A program made the translations under genes and the position numbers. This document shows positions 1-11,808 of a stretch of 64,000 nt of DNA, piece after piece. The stretch comes from Jaapia argillacea MUCL 33604. Lineage: Eukaryota > Basidiomycota > Agaricomycetes > Jaapiales > Jaapiaceae. The notes beneath the pieces are model-generated. The model was not told the origin of the DNA and did no database searches. It was given only the letters and a program-made list of their open reading frames with translations. The stretch is from the NCBI GenBank assembly GCA_000697665.1, contig KL197709.1, positions 721,877-785,876 on the forward strand, given 5' to 3'. The stretch's first letter is position 1. Each line of letters opens with the position of its first letter.

Positions 1-3000
1 CCGCACATGCCGAGCCGAAAGCGGCGAGAAATAAGGTCAGGTTCTGCCATTGAAAGTGCCGTTGCTAAAGCAGAATCATGAGTCGTAAGAAGCCCAAACC
101 CAGAGTGGATCGTACCTCATGAGTCATGGACATGTCAGGGATGGGGTTGTGACCGTTCTGTCCGTCAAGAGCGTCCATTGGTGCTCGGACTGTGAGTTCG
201 GCCAGCGAGCACCACCTCCAATAACATTCTTCCCAGACCGCGATATGCGCGGGCGAAGGTGATGCGATTGACTTCAACAGCTTTCGGATCCTCTTCTGCT
301 CTCCGACTCGGCCTATGGTCGTCGTAAAGTCGCGTATATCCGTGGTAGAAATCGAACTCACCCATTGCAACCCGATTGCGGTCGCCGAGCTGATCATAGA
401 TTTGATGACGCTTGGTCCGCTCTTCCTCGCTCATATTGGGGTGCGGAGGTGCACCAGGTTGTTGCTCGGCTTTAGCAATGAGCTGTAGACATTGAGCTGC
501 TAGTCGGGAGACTGTGTGATCAACGGATGTCAAAGACACCAGGAAGGCGATCTCGGTAAGAGCAAATGCAGCGACCCTGTTAGAATCGATTTGCAGTGCC
601 TTGATCTCCTCGTACTTCGTCGAGGTGGATAGTTAGAACGAAGGACTGGAGCGGATTGCAACACGTTGTACCCACCTCCGTCTCCTTGGTATATACGGCG
701 AGGAGGTCGTGCATGAGGTCAATCCACATCCGTTGAGACTTTAGATCGATACGGGAGTTGAGGAGGTTGGTACCTAAGGAGATGAAGGTCGACGGTCTAG
801 AGAAAAAGGATGAGATGGGGAAAAGGCGGGGTGGGGTGAAGATCACTAACATTGCTAGCTTCATCCACAACACGGCATCCTTGAAGTACTTGTCGTTTGG
901 CGTCATGGAAAAAATTAGTTCTCCCAAGTATCGGATAGACCACGCTGAAGACTGCTTAACGCAAGAATCCATGGGACTCTCCCAGACTTTGATTGCAACT
1001 GGGACCCAGTCCGGGGTGTCCAGGATCTGGAGGGCAATGAAGTAGTAATGGTAATTCGCTCGCCATAACGAACAAATGGCAAGAATAAGGAGTTCACGAT
1101 CCGAGAGCGTTTCTGAGGTGTAACGTTTGGACTTTGGGCGCGCCGCCGACCTCCTAACGTTGCCTTGTGGGTCAAGTTCGCTCGTCCGAGTCGCGACAGA
1201 CTGAAAGATCATTCATTAACACGGAGAGCAAAGGGATAGGCGCAAGGACTCACTTTGAAGATACTGCGTAAACGAGGGGCGATCATTTCGTCCAGTTTCT
1301 CGCGAGGAGGTTGCCAAGGAATAGAAGGAGCCTGAGCCATTACGCATGAATATCCGAACACAAACGTAGTATCGTGGACTGCTATCGCACCTCCAACGTG
1401 AGCGCAAGCGCAGCTTTGATGGCAATTGTCTTGACTGCGTCAGAACGTTCCGGCTCCAAACATGCCTTGAACATCGCAATAGATTCGTCCTCGGGTAGGA
1501 ACCGGAAGAGGGTGGTCAGGACATCCGTGAACAGCGAAACGTCAATCTCATCGCCCGATTCCCAGAATGGCTTCTGACCACTGTGCTTCCACAAGTGACT
1601 CTACCGAAGTTTCAACATCTCCACAAGTGAAAACTTCGACGACAGACGCACCTTGATTTCATGAGCAATGTCCGTCGCAATCGATATCAATGGAATCTCC
1701 CCCTCAGGCCGAACCCGAATCGCAGCTCTACAGACATCCAACGCACAAACCAACGCAATCTCTGCCAACTTCGTCCAAGTCGTGATATTCCTAACCAACT
1801 GCTCCACAAAATGATTCTCCTGTAACACATACACCCAAAACCAAAGCCAAAGCCTCGTCAGCATCGTAAAAAATCGTAAACGTCGTTAAACATCCAACCA
1901 CCAAGGTGGCATGTCGAATGTCGGAAATCGGAGCAGAACACGAGGAGGGGGAGAAATGGAATTTGAAATGATATTCACAAACCTTTCGATGTGAGCCTTT
2001 TGAATTCTTCCCACGGTAGCCGGTGAAATCCATGACCTGGTCCGTTCTTAGGCGTTCAGAGCTGATGCACATGAGGACTGTCAGAGTTGGCCAGAGGCTC
2101 CGACGGTTTTCAGCGTCGTTACGTTCGTAGAGGAGGTCGAACACCCGCTCGGCTGCTCCTTCCATTCGTCGAGCGGAGCGTACTGCGTCGTTGAATTCTT
2201 CAGGAAAGAGGTCGATCCACTTCCATATCGCAGATCGTAGGGGAATGGCAACTGCAGCCTGGGCTTCACGTTTCATGTTTAAGAGCAAGGATGAAAGCTC
2301 TGTTCTGTTTCATCAGTGCCTTGTCCTCAAGCGAAATGAGGAAAGACACCCACCTTGCATGATCTGAATTAACCGAACCCTATCCAACGCACTATGCGTC
2401 ATTAACCCCAGGTCAATGATATCAGGGTTGTCCTCCGAAGCAGTGGCGAGGAAATGGATCTTGTTGCGTATTCGATTGAAGACCACCGACCAATTCGACG
2501 CGGATAGGTGGTAGACGATCCGTCCAGCAAATTTCGACACCAAGACGTTCAATTGCATCGAAGACCGGCAAAGCGTGGGAGGGGTCCTCTCGAGTGACAA
2601 ACTGTGGTGGGGGATAGGGATAAACGAAGTAGTCCTGGTGGAACCATTCGAAGCCATGGATGACAATGAAGCCTGAGTCCGAATCGCAGGCTTTGGGAGA
2701 CCAGCAGCATTACTGGCGGGAAAGACTGATGCTTCGGCCCAAACATCTAGTCCAGGTGAAGTCGGTCTCGGAAGATCCACGGATTCCAAATCATAAAAAG
2801 ATGTCGATGAATCAAAGTGTAAGTTCGCCGACGACATCAGACGATGTTCGAGTGGTGCGGTCTGTCGAAGAAACAGCACCATGACGCTCAGGATATACCG
2901 AGCGCAATTATCGTCGAGTGGTATAGGTTCGGAAAACGTAGGCGATGTGGAGAAGTGATCGGATGAAACGTTTCGTTGTTTTGGATGACCTTGAGATGGT

Positions 3001-3753
3001 ACGGGTGATCCTGGTTTATTCATGCCTGATATTAATGCCCCGTGTATGGAGGGCTTGCTCGCACGCGAGCTTGATCTAGGATTATCTTGAGAGCTGTACC
3101 ATCGAGATGACATCGCCCCTGCTAATACTTTGAGAATGAATAGTTGAGATTGTAAGACTTCGATGGTGAAGTGGCCGTTTGGGTCGGTTTGCTGCAGCAC
3201 GGCGCGAACTCATCAGCAACGATTCAAGGCTACAAAAGCGGAGAGGACACAATACCTTTGCCAACTTTTCCAGTAGCTCACTCAATGCCCACGCGATGAT
3301 ATCCAACGAGTCGCGCGAGAGCTCGACTAGAGATTCGACGGCCTGTTGAACGGCACGATCCGCTTCGATGGTCTCTAGACTCAGACCCGAGTTGCATGGT
3401 AGCTGCAAAAATGCGATGAGCACGCGAAATCCAACCAACCCCAACCCATTCACACCTCCCAACAGTCCTGCTGCCACACCGCCCAATGTGCACGTTCAAA
3501 CCAAGAAAACGATGCTCACCTTATTCTTCAGCCTATTAACCAACACGTGAATTACTTTCTGCTGAGGTGTTGTTGATGGTCCCGGAATGGATCCATAAAG
3601 ACCAGAATTGTTGCTGGGTTGAGCAGTCGAATGCCCAGTGTATGCATGGTATGAATCGTTACTCCTATGAACTTTTGATGATGATCCAGAGGCAGCATTG
3701 GCAGCGACGTGCCCTGCAGACGCAGATGCACGTCTCACTGGAATCACTGGCAT
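1..3753 (-). CDS. IRA1: Neurofibromin/IRA-type Ras GTPase-activating protein, N-terminal part
   Basis: The product is a large Ras-GAP that switches Ras off by speeding GTP hydrolysis. Only about the first 1,000 residues lie here, and the GAP domain would lie beyond the left edge. Exons on the minus strand are 3753-3520, 3402-3256, 3191-2354, 2299-1983, 1819-1652, 1600-1391, 1331-1254, 1200-676, 614-362, 312-116 and 43-1, with closing phases. Exon 8 may hold another small intron near 840-785. Family-typical helical stretches include VNRLKNK, ETIEADRAVQQAVESLVELS, NMKREAQAAVAIPLR, FLPEDESIAMFKACLEPERS and RVGEQKRIRKLLKSIA. The start at 3753 (MPVIPVRR) opens a low-complexity leader; an earlier start is possible. 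The neighbouring gene on the right is divergent. The identification rests on recalled family sequence. Confidence 0.82.
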
Positions 3754-5389
3754 GTCTCCGTGCTATGCCGAGGTGATATCAGCTGCCAGTCAAATGTTTG
3801 TCGCCGTCGTCGTCGTCCCCGATATTATCGACACAGGCAAGCGAAATAGGTATAGATGAAAGCAGAAGGTGAAAAGGGCGGAAATTTTCGAAAAATGGGA
3901 GCTGGGTAGCGAAAGGAGGAGGAAAGACACTGTCGAGGGACTTTGTCGCCTCCCACAGGTTGCTCAACAGCAAAGACGAAGAGATGGAATATTCCAAATT
4001 TGATGATTATGTAAATCCAATAATGAATTCGACTAGAGCCTACCGCTGAATTGGCGCTCCCTCACCGTCCTGCCATGCGCATGTCTGCCATTCCATGAGC
4101 TTTATAGGTTCTTTCATATGGCAAGGTGTCGTACGACCCTGTTGAAACCCTGTTATCCTGGCGCTGCTTTGTGATTTTCAGACTCGAACAGATAAGCGCG
4201 ACCGACCGAATTCAAGTTCTGGTTGGCATACCTATGCATATTCTCTCTACCAACTCTGGGGGCAAACGGAATAGAAAGTATCCTGAGGGGAATAATCATA
4301 TTGCCAGGGCACATATGGTATGCAATTGGTCAGTATCCCCAGCCACTGATCTCCACCCAGGTTTGACTTTGTGAATCCTTACCTTGTCGGAGGAGAGGGT
4401 TGGATATCAATATATGTATCAATCTTGGGCAATTAGATACAAGTTAATTCTCAAATTTGTTGTGTTGTTCCTTACGATCGCGTCTGGTTGGGGGACTTTG
4501 GCGATGCATTTCAGAGGATCTTATTCTATGTCAAGTCCACCACTCCTTCACCTTTTGCTCGCAGTTACGTGGATTAATCTAGCGAGACAGGAAACATAAA
4601 ATCCCCGTACTTGCAATAACAGCTGGAATAATACAGTCCTCACATTGGCTGCCGTACCGCAATCGGAGCCGCCGAGAGACGCCACTGGACCCACAAGGAC
4701 CCACAACGCCTGATATGGTGCCGTACACTGCGACCCTCGTGTTCACAAACCAACCACCATCTTCTTGCATATTTCACCCGCCGATGACTTTCAACGCCTC
4801 CCATTCAAAAAGACCAAAATTTATTGCAAGTCGAGTATCTGTAGGATGCCCTGTATGGTTAGATCCGTTCGGTGCCGTATCGGCGCGATTCGTAGCCTCA
4901 TGGGCCAGTGGCGGAGTCAAGTATAAGGAAACCAAACTCCGCTTATTCCGCAAGGTTTCTGGATCTTTTGAGACCCCCGCTTGAGGGCTTCACTGCTATC
5001 GACACCAACACCGACACATCGGGCAGTCGACGCCGCTCACCCTTTTCTTTATCCTACAATCGTCCCCTGGGACACCCCCAATTTTCCTCCTGGTCTCTGC
5101 AAACTCTTCGTAATCGCTATCGAAAATCCCTCTCCATCTAAATCGCTCTCTCGTTGATATTCAACCGCTTGTCTCTGACTCGTTGTCTACGCGCTGTCTG
5201 TTTTTACTCGCTCTATACTCTGTCTGCTGTCGATTTCTTTCACCCTTTGCCGTATCTTCTACTTTGATTTTTTGGATCGGTGCCATCGCGACTCACCCAA
5301 CGTACAGTTCGTGAAAGGGTAATTTTCGCGTCGTCGTCGTGGGCTTCGATCAGCTTGTTCCCGGTTTGGATCCCGTTATTCGCTTTACA
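3754..5389. promoter_or_regulatory. 1.6-kb divergent intergenic region with pyrimidine-rich leader
   Basis: This stretch separates the minus-strand Ras-GAP from the plus-strand RRM gene and should hold both promoters. The last 350 bases (about 5,040-5,330) are rich in C and T on the plus strand, typical of fungal core promoters and 5' leaders, and end in a short CGT repeat near 5,331. I see no open frame with family resemblance and no clear TATA box close to the start at 5390. Confidence 0.45.
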
Positions 5390-8300
5390 ATGTCACGACT
5401 GGACGACTTCGATTACCCTCCTGGGATGAGCATCGCGCACGGATCCAGCAGCGAACGCGAGCATGCCTATCACCACGCCAATTCAGCTTCTCTCGGCGGA
5501 TTGACACCTTCGGAGCGCCGCACGTCAAACAATGTGATGGGATACGCGTCGTATATGGGTCCTCACGCGTCGCTGCCCCGATCTGCAGCAGGAATAATAC
5601 CAGAATACGACTACCCAGGAATGGTTTCCACCGATAACTGGCCCCAGCCAAATACGAATAGACAATCAGCACCCTTGAATACTTCACAAGTTATTTCACA
5701 ACAAATACCTTCGCAGCTCAATTCACAATTTCAACATTATCCCTCCTTCACCCAAAACCACAACCATCTCCGCCGTCCCTCCCCTCCCCCTCCTCCCATT
5801 TCCTCCCCTCCTGCTAACGGCCCCGTCTATATTGCCAACGGTAACAACGGCAGCGGCGGCGTCAACGGTGGTCTGTACAGTTCTTCGTCTTTTAGCGACA
5901 GAGACCCATACTTTTCGCGATCAGCTCCCCCTTCCTCCTTCCTTCACGGTGGTCATCCATCGAGCCCCGACTCTTATACCACTCGCTCTACCCTTTGGTG
6001 GGGTGGTTTAGAACCTTGGATGGACGAAGAATACGCAAAACAAGTCTGTAGTCTCATGGGTTGGAACCCTTCAGAGATCAAAGTCCCTCGACCTTCGCCC
6101 GACGCCGTCACTGGTCAGCAGGCGAACAACCCAGGGTACTGCTACCTCACCTTCACCTCACCTGCCCACGCTGCGTCTGTTCTCGCTCAGATGAACAATA
6201 ATGCCAGTGGACCGCTCGTCATGCCCAACTCGAGCAAGCCCTTTGCTCTCAATTGGGCTTCGAATGTCCCTTCAGCTCATCCTTCGCAGGCCGTTGCGCA
6301 GTTGCCAGCTAGCCACGTCAGTGGACAGAGGTTCGAGAAGGAGTACAGCATCTTCGTGGGTGATCTCCCTCCAGAAGCATCAAACTCGGACTTGGTCGCG
6401 GTCTTTCGGAATCCTGTCCTGGGACTACGGAATGACAGAGAACCGAAGCTAGTCCGACCGTTCTTGTCGTGCAAGAGCGCGAAGATTATGCTGGACCCCG
6501 TCACTGGGGTTTCAAGAGGGTATGGATTTGTACGGTATGTGTCTGGTTGTTTCTTTACCTTAATTTTGCTGACTATATGCGCATAGATTTACCGATGAGA
6601 CAGACCAACAACGAGCTTTAGTCGAGATGCACGGTCTCTATTGTCTCTCCAGACCTAGTGAGTCTCTACGTTCCTCACATTTCCCTCTTCTCATCGTCGT
6701 CTGTCTCCCAGTGCGGATATCCCCTGCGACGGCCAAGTTCAAGGTCCCTCCAGGTCTCGCCGTCCCACAGGTCCAGTTCCCTCCCAATTCGCCAACAACA
6801 GTGGCTCCGCAGACTCATCAGCCCGTTACAATCGCCCTCCCATTACCCAGCACCAATCAGGCCAAAAGTGTCTCTGCTCCCATCGCTGCCAACTCCGGGT
6901 CGTCTCCAGAGCAAGCGCCGAACTCGCACCCTAATGGGAGTGGAGGTATCTCCGCTTCAACATCTGGGATAGCTTCTTCCTTTAGCGGCTCTCTGTCAGT
7001 GCCATCCCTCAGTTCTGGGTCGAGCACAAGTGCATCGTCTTCATCGCTCGCTTCTGCCCCTTCAGAGGAGGTATTGAAGATGCTAGCGCAATATGCCAAC
7101 GGCGCCGTCCCGAGCAGTGCCTATCGAAAACAGCCTTCTTCTTCCAATTCCGTGCCTGACAATGGCTCACCGCCGGGATTGATGGCGTCTCAGTACGCAC
7201 CTCAGCAGCAGCAGCAGCAGGCTGATGAGCGGGACGACGCGAGCAAGTATCAGCTCTCGGAAGAAAGTTGGAAGCATCATGCACAGGCTCGAGCGATCTT
7301 GAGTAACTTGATTGGACCGAATGGCGAGCAGTTGACCTCGAGCGACCCGTATAATACGACCGTCTTTGTTGGTGGTTTATCGCCATTGATTTCGGAGGAG
7401 ACTTTGAGGACTTTTTTTGCGCCATTCGGGGAGATTCATTACGTGAGTGTTCTGTGCTCGGTTTTTGGTCGATTCAGTGAGTGTATGCTAACGCGACTAT
7501 GTGGGTGCTATAGGTGAAGGTCCCTGTCGGGAAGCATTGTGGGTTCGTGCAATTTGTCCATAAGAAAGATGCGGAGAGGGCTATCGAGAAGATGCAGGGT
7601 TTCCCTATTGGAGGGAGCAGGATTCGACTCAGTTGGGGAAGAAGTCAATGTGAGCTGTCCCATGGTCTGTTGTCGTTATAGTGGAGCTTACCAATGTTCC
7701 ACTCTAGACAAAGCAGCTCAGGCTGCTGCCCAAGCCGCTCAGGCCGCCGCCCTTCAAGCCCAACTATCCTCCCAGGCCAATCCTCAGCAACCGGGGACGA
7801 CTTTGACTGCCGAACAGGCCATCCAAATTTTGCAGAAGTTCGGGTTGACAGCTTTCCTCGGGAACGCTGCTGTCAATGGCGATACCCCACAACCCGTCAC
7901 ATTCTCAAATAACGTCAGCGTCAATGTTACAAACTCAGGCGAGGGGACTCCTCACGCCACGATGACTGCTCCTCGAGATCGAGATAGTGATGGAGGGATG
8001 GGAGGGTATGAAAGTTTTACATCGGGCTCGTTTAGCAACCGTTCTAGCGTCAAAATCGCGCCTCCTCCTCGGTCAACCTTCTCTCCTTTCTCTCCGGATC
8101 CAAATATCTATTCAGAGGGGCTCGGGAATCGGGAGCGGGAATCACTTGCGCATTCGAGGTCGGAGCCCCTCCCTCATCCTTCCAAAAGCTATGCTCCTGG
8201 ATTTGGACCTTCGTTAAGGACCGAGGACGTTGGGAGTTACAACGGGAGTGGCAAGATTTCTCCCGTGACTCCTACTTCGTCTTCACAACCCCAGCGTCCT

Positions 8301-8576
8301 GGTACACAGAGGTACAACTCGTACTTGAGTACCAACAGCGCTCCGTTTGACCCCAGCCGTGCGCTCAGTCGGACATCGACGAGGACGTCGTACCATGGGA
8401 GGGACCAGTCGAAGGAATTGGAGGGACATGAGCATGACGCGATTCAGGATCTCAATGGGACTCTTGCGAGCCTTGATCTCGACAGCAGTCATGGGTGGAA
8501 GGCGGGCGACATTGGGCAGGAGAAGAAGGCCAACAACACTGGTGGAGGATCCTCCGCTTCATCATCCCAACAATAA
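5390..8576 (+). CDS. NAM8: Three-RRM RNA-binding protein of the NAM8/NGR1 (TIA1-like) family
   Basis: Members bind U-rich RNA; in yeast Nam8 aids U1 snRNP in 5' splice-site choice and Ngr1 affects mRNA decay. Exons 5390-6534, 6587-6657, 6712-7442, 7514-7649 and 7708-8576 join in frame to 983 residues. RRM1 (about 201-290) starts LWWGGLEPWMDE, as in this family rather than a generic RRM. RRM2 (about 320-408) has SIFVGDLP and SRGYGFVRF, the latter split by intron 1. RRM3 (about 620-694) has TTVFVGGLSP and HCGFVQFVHK. Between them lie Ser/Pro-rich linkers and a short Gln run near 569. The ATG at 5390 was chosen because the frame has no earlier ATG downstream of the pyrimidine-rich leader. NAM8 versus NGR1 orthology cannot be settled by eye. 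Confidence 0.88.
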
Positions 8577-9146
8577 ATCAAGTTTTCGTCTTTCGTTTTC
8601 AAAGGCCTTTTAGGGTCGTCCTTTTTGGATGGGATCTTTGTCAAACTCCATGCTACACATCGCTATCACGGATCGGGTTCACACTTCCTTCTCTATTTCC
8701 TTTCTCCCTTCTTTAATCAGCAAGTCTCGAAACTCTCTATCAAGTTTTCACACAGCAACGCAACTCAATTTCTCCTCCCCGACTCAAGATCCATTCCTCC
8801 CTCTCTCTTTCCTCTAATGTCACCAGTTCTGTTCATCCACATTCATCTCTTGTTGCAGTCGACAGTTCTCTGTTTAGTTCTTTAGTCTCGTTCCCCACTC
8901 CTCCTTTATCTCTGCGAAACCAAACGGATTCTTTCCCCTCCTCCGATTCGTCAAAGCTCTCAGTTTCTCTCTTCCTTTGTCCTGTGTTAATGGATGCATG
9001 CGATGAGCTAGTTGTTTTATCCACGCATTGTTTTACGTGTTCGTCCTCCTTTAGTATTGCCCCTTCGCACCTAAATATGTTCTTCTTTGCAATGTTACGT
9101 CGAGTTCTGGATTTGTACGAACGAAAGAGTTGGTCCAATTGATGTT
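8577..9146. other. Convergent 3' flanks
   Basis: This 570-base spacer lies between the ends of the RRM gene (plus) and TRM10 (minus). It is T- and C-rich on the plus strand, as expected of 3' untranslated sequence. No additional gene or repeat is apparent. Confidence 0.5.
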
Positions 9147-10415
9147 TTATTGAAAGGTTGCTATTGAAGGTACTATAGAACGATGTGAAGTAGGTGAGGA
9201 AACCCGGTCATTGTTCGCCTCCTCGGTATGAAGATCCGCATCGTCAAATGCACCTTTCTCCGTCTCTTCGACATCTTCTTCCAAGCCATCTTCAGCGAGC
9301 CCCTGTTCATCTACCCCTTCGTCCTCGCCCTTCGAGCTTTTCTGATCTTTTCCTTGGAATTTGCGCTTGGGGATGACGGCGTAGAGGGCCTGCTCCCAAT
9401 CGCGCGTCTCGGCCCATTTCAGCATAATCTCGAAGACTTGGTTGACGGTGAGGACTTTCCGAGTAGGGAGGTGGGAGAGGTAGGTGCCGATTGGGAGACG
9501 GGCTGTTCGAATGGCAGACTTGTTGGCTTTGTTTAGACAAAGATTCTGCGACGCATAACTGAGTGAGACGAGAATCAGCGGATAAGGGAAGGAAATGGTT
9601 CACTTTGTAGCGGTTATGATCGCAGATACCACCGATGATGTATGTTTCACCTTCCTTGAGTTCGGTGAGTTCTTCTGACGAGTCCGCCGTCAAGTATACC
9701 ACGGTGTCCTGGGGAGCCACTGCAATCCGTTGGATGATAGGAGGGCTTGTCACTTCTGTCGTAACCTCACCCTCAACGTTAACCTGGGGGGCCACAGTCC
9801 CTTGGTCATCCCGTGGTTCCCAGAGCTTGTCATAGTCATCTTGCCACCATTCTGTATCATTCCACCGCTTGTACGATGAATTATTGATGCCCTCCAGTCG
9901 AGACAAGGTCCGGCCATTCAGGGAGGTGAATAGCAGGGAGAAGGGACGTGCAGAACGTCGATTGGCACTGTATGTGTAGGCCAATTGAGAGCATAGGGAT
10001 GCGACTTCCTAGGATACAACCAATTGTGCGAATAGGTCGCCGTGTGGTGAGGATGGAAAGCGTATCTACATACCTTCTCACTCATCAACTCGTCAAATCC
10101 GAGATCCACCACAACTCTCGCCCCGAATGGCTCTCCAACATTCCCCTTCTTTTGTTTTTTCTTCAGCCTACGCTTCTCCTCTTCCCTCCTCTCTTCATCT
10201 GAATCCAAATCACCTGCCGCTCGTTTCTCAGCTCTCACTCGCTTCTTCTCCTTCTTGGCCTCCTTTTCTCGAGCTCTACGCTCGAGCTTCAAGGCATTCA
10301 GTCGAGCGGCTTTTGCCTGCTTTTTCAGGGCTGACTTAGAGGGGTTCGGCGTTTCGGTGGACGAGGGACCAGGATTTGGTTCTGGTGGAGGTTCGACGGT
10401 AGGTGGTAAGTCCAT
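9147..10415 (-). CDS. TRM10: tRNA (guanine(9)-N1)-methyltransferase Trm10
   Basis: Trm10 is a SPOUT-fold enzyme that methylates N1 of G9 in tRNA using S-adenosylmethionine, in nucleus and cytoplasm. Exons 10415-10074, 10008-9604 and 9545-9147 close in frame to 381 residues. The first about 110 residues are Pro-rich, then strongly Lys/Arg/Glu-rich, a usual tRNA-binding leader. The catalytic part shows FDELMSEKEVASLCSQLAY, YLTADSSEEL, YIIGGICDHNRYKNLCLNKA, RTARLPIG and LTVNQVFEIMLKW, the conserved order of the family. The Asp in GGICDHNRYK aligns with the one proposed as catalytic in yeast (recalled). The tail is acidic. It is divergent from the thioesterase gene, with 155 bases to that gene's preferred start. 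Confidence 0.92.
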
Positions 10416-10570
10416 ATCTCCGCAAATTCACAAGCTTCTCAAAAGCAAAGCCCCCAAGTCGATTGCGGCATATGCCGCGACATCGATACCCCCTCATCGT
10501 CCTCGTCTTGTCCCTCATTCTTGTCATCTCTTTCTATCGTCGTTCAATACTCAGCTCTGATACAGAAGAC
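10416..10570. promoter_or_regulatory. Short shared promoter between TRM10 and the thioesterase gene
   Basis: Only 155 bases separate the TRM10 start from the preferred thioesterase start at 10571, so both promoters must overlap here. The plus strand of the same interval is also open in frame with the thioesterase and would encode a hydrophobic segment. Confidence 0.5.
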
Positions 10571-11615
10571 ATGGCCGCTGCTATCCAGCCGTTGAAATTT
10601 TTGACTGTTTCCCCTCGGTCAAAGCATACTGCTACCGTCATCTTCGTCCATGTGCGTCAGAAGTCTCGTTATTCGGTTCATTAGGGTTTCCTTAACCTTC
10701 TGGTCTTCCCCTGCATGTTATCAGGGCTTAGGTGATACCGGCCATGGTTGGAAGCCCGTTGCGGATATGTTTCGTACCGACCCAGGACTTAGCCACGTCA
10801 AATGGGTGTTGCCTCACTCGTGAGTCCTGACTTCAGTGCTTGTGGATGTTTCGTTGCGACCAGTCTCAATTTGGTCCGTCTTATTGGATGTGTTAGCTAT
10901 TGTACTTATCCACCGGATTCTGATGCCATTTACATCTATCAATAGACCAACGAGAGCTGTGACCGCGAACATGGGCATGGAAATGCCTTCATGGTACGTG
11001 TTCTCTGCAGCAATTATACATGTGTAACGAATGAATGAATGACAAGAGGCGTACAGGTTCGACATATTGTCGTTTGGATTTGACTCGCCCGACGATGAGC
11101 AAGGCATGCTTCAAAGCGTACACTCCCTAAATTCCCTCATCTCGTCAGAGATCGACAATGGGATTGAGGCTTCGAACATCGTGCTCGGAGGGTTTAGCCA
11201 GGGTGGCGCGATGAGCTTGTTGACTGGGCTCACAACGGAGAGGAAGCTGGCAGGCCTCGTGATCATGAGTGGGTGGCTCCCCCTGAAGAATAAATTCAAG
11301 AGCGTAAGCTCCATCCTGTTTCTTAAACCTGGTGTCGTCGCGTGTGGCTAAGATAGTGTTTGGTGGCAGATGACCTCCGCACATGCAAACACCGTCCCGA
11401 TATTTTGGGGTCACGGCACCGAGGATCCTCTTGTCAAATACCAGTTTGCTCTGAGCTCCGTCCAGTTCCTCAAGTCACAGATCAAAGTCCCCGAGGCTGA
11501 CGGAACGAGTATTCGGGGTTTGTCGTTTAATTCTTACCCAGGGGTCGGACATAGCACCAATCAGAAAGAGTTGGACGACCTTCGAGAATGGTTGAAGAAA
11601 GCTTTGCCTCAGTAG
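10571..11615 (+). CDS. APT1: Acyl-protein thioesterase 1 (alpha/beta hydrolase)
   Basis: The enzyme removes palmitate from cysteines of cytoplasmic proteins such as Ras and G-alpha subunits. Exons 10571-10651, 10725-10819, 10946-10993, 11057-11303 and 11370-11615 join to 238 residues, the usual family length. FVHGLGDTGHGW forms the oxyanion-hole region. The triad is visible as Ser122 in GGFSQGGAMS, Asp176 in GHGTEDPLV and His218 in PGVGHST. The ATG at 10571 has G at -3 and +4, a good context, and begins where family proteins begin. The frame stays open upstream to ATGs at 10472 and 10403, adding a hydrophobic leader (see findings). Confidence 0.93.
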
Positions 11616-11808
11616 AGTATTCCAGCACTTATAGATTAGTAGATTCACGTCCGATTCAATGTACCTCGGTTGTCCCTCTCTAGGAGCCCGCACTTTGAGT
11701 CGTAAACGAAAGGTTGTGTTGATGCCACAGTGACCGTAACTTGTCACACGCATTTCCTGTCTCTTTCAGTCTTGACTTTCATCTCCTCTTGAGCTTCGGT
11801 TTCCTCGT

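Noticed and set aside
9547-10073. Plus-strand frames over TRM10
   Set aside because: They are antisense to conserved TRM10 codons and lack family motifs.
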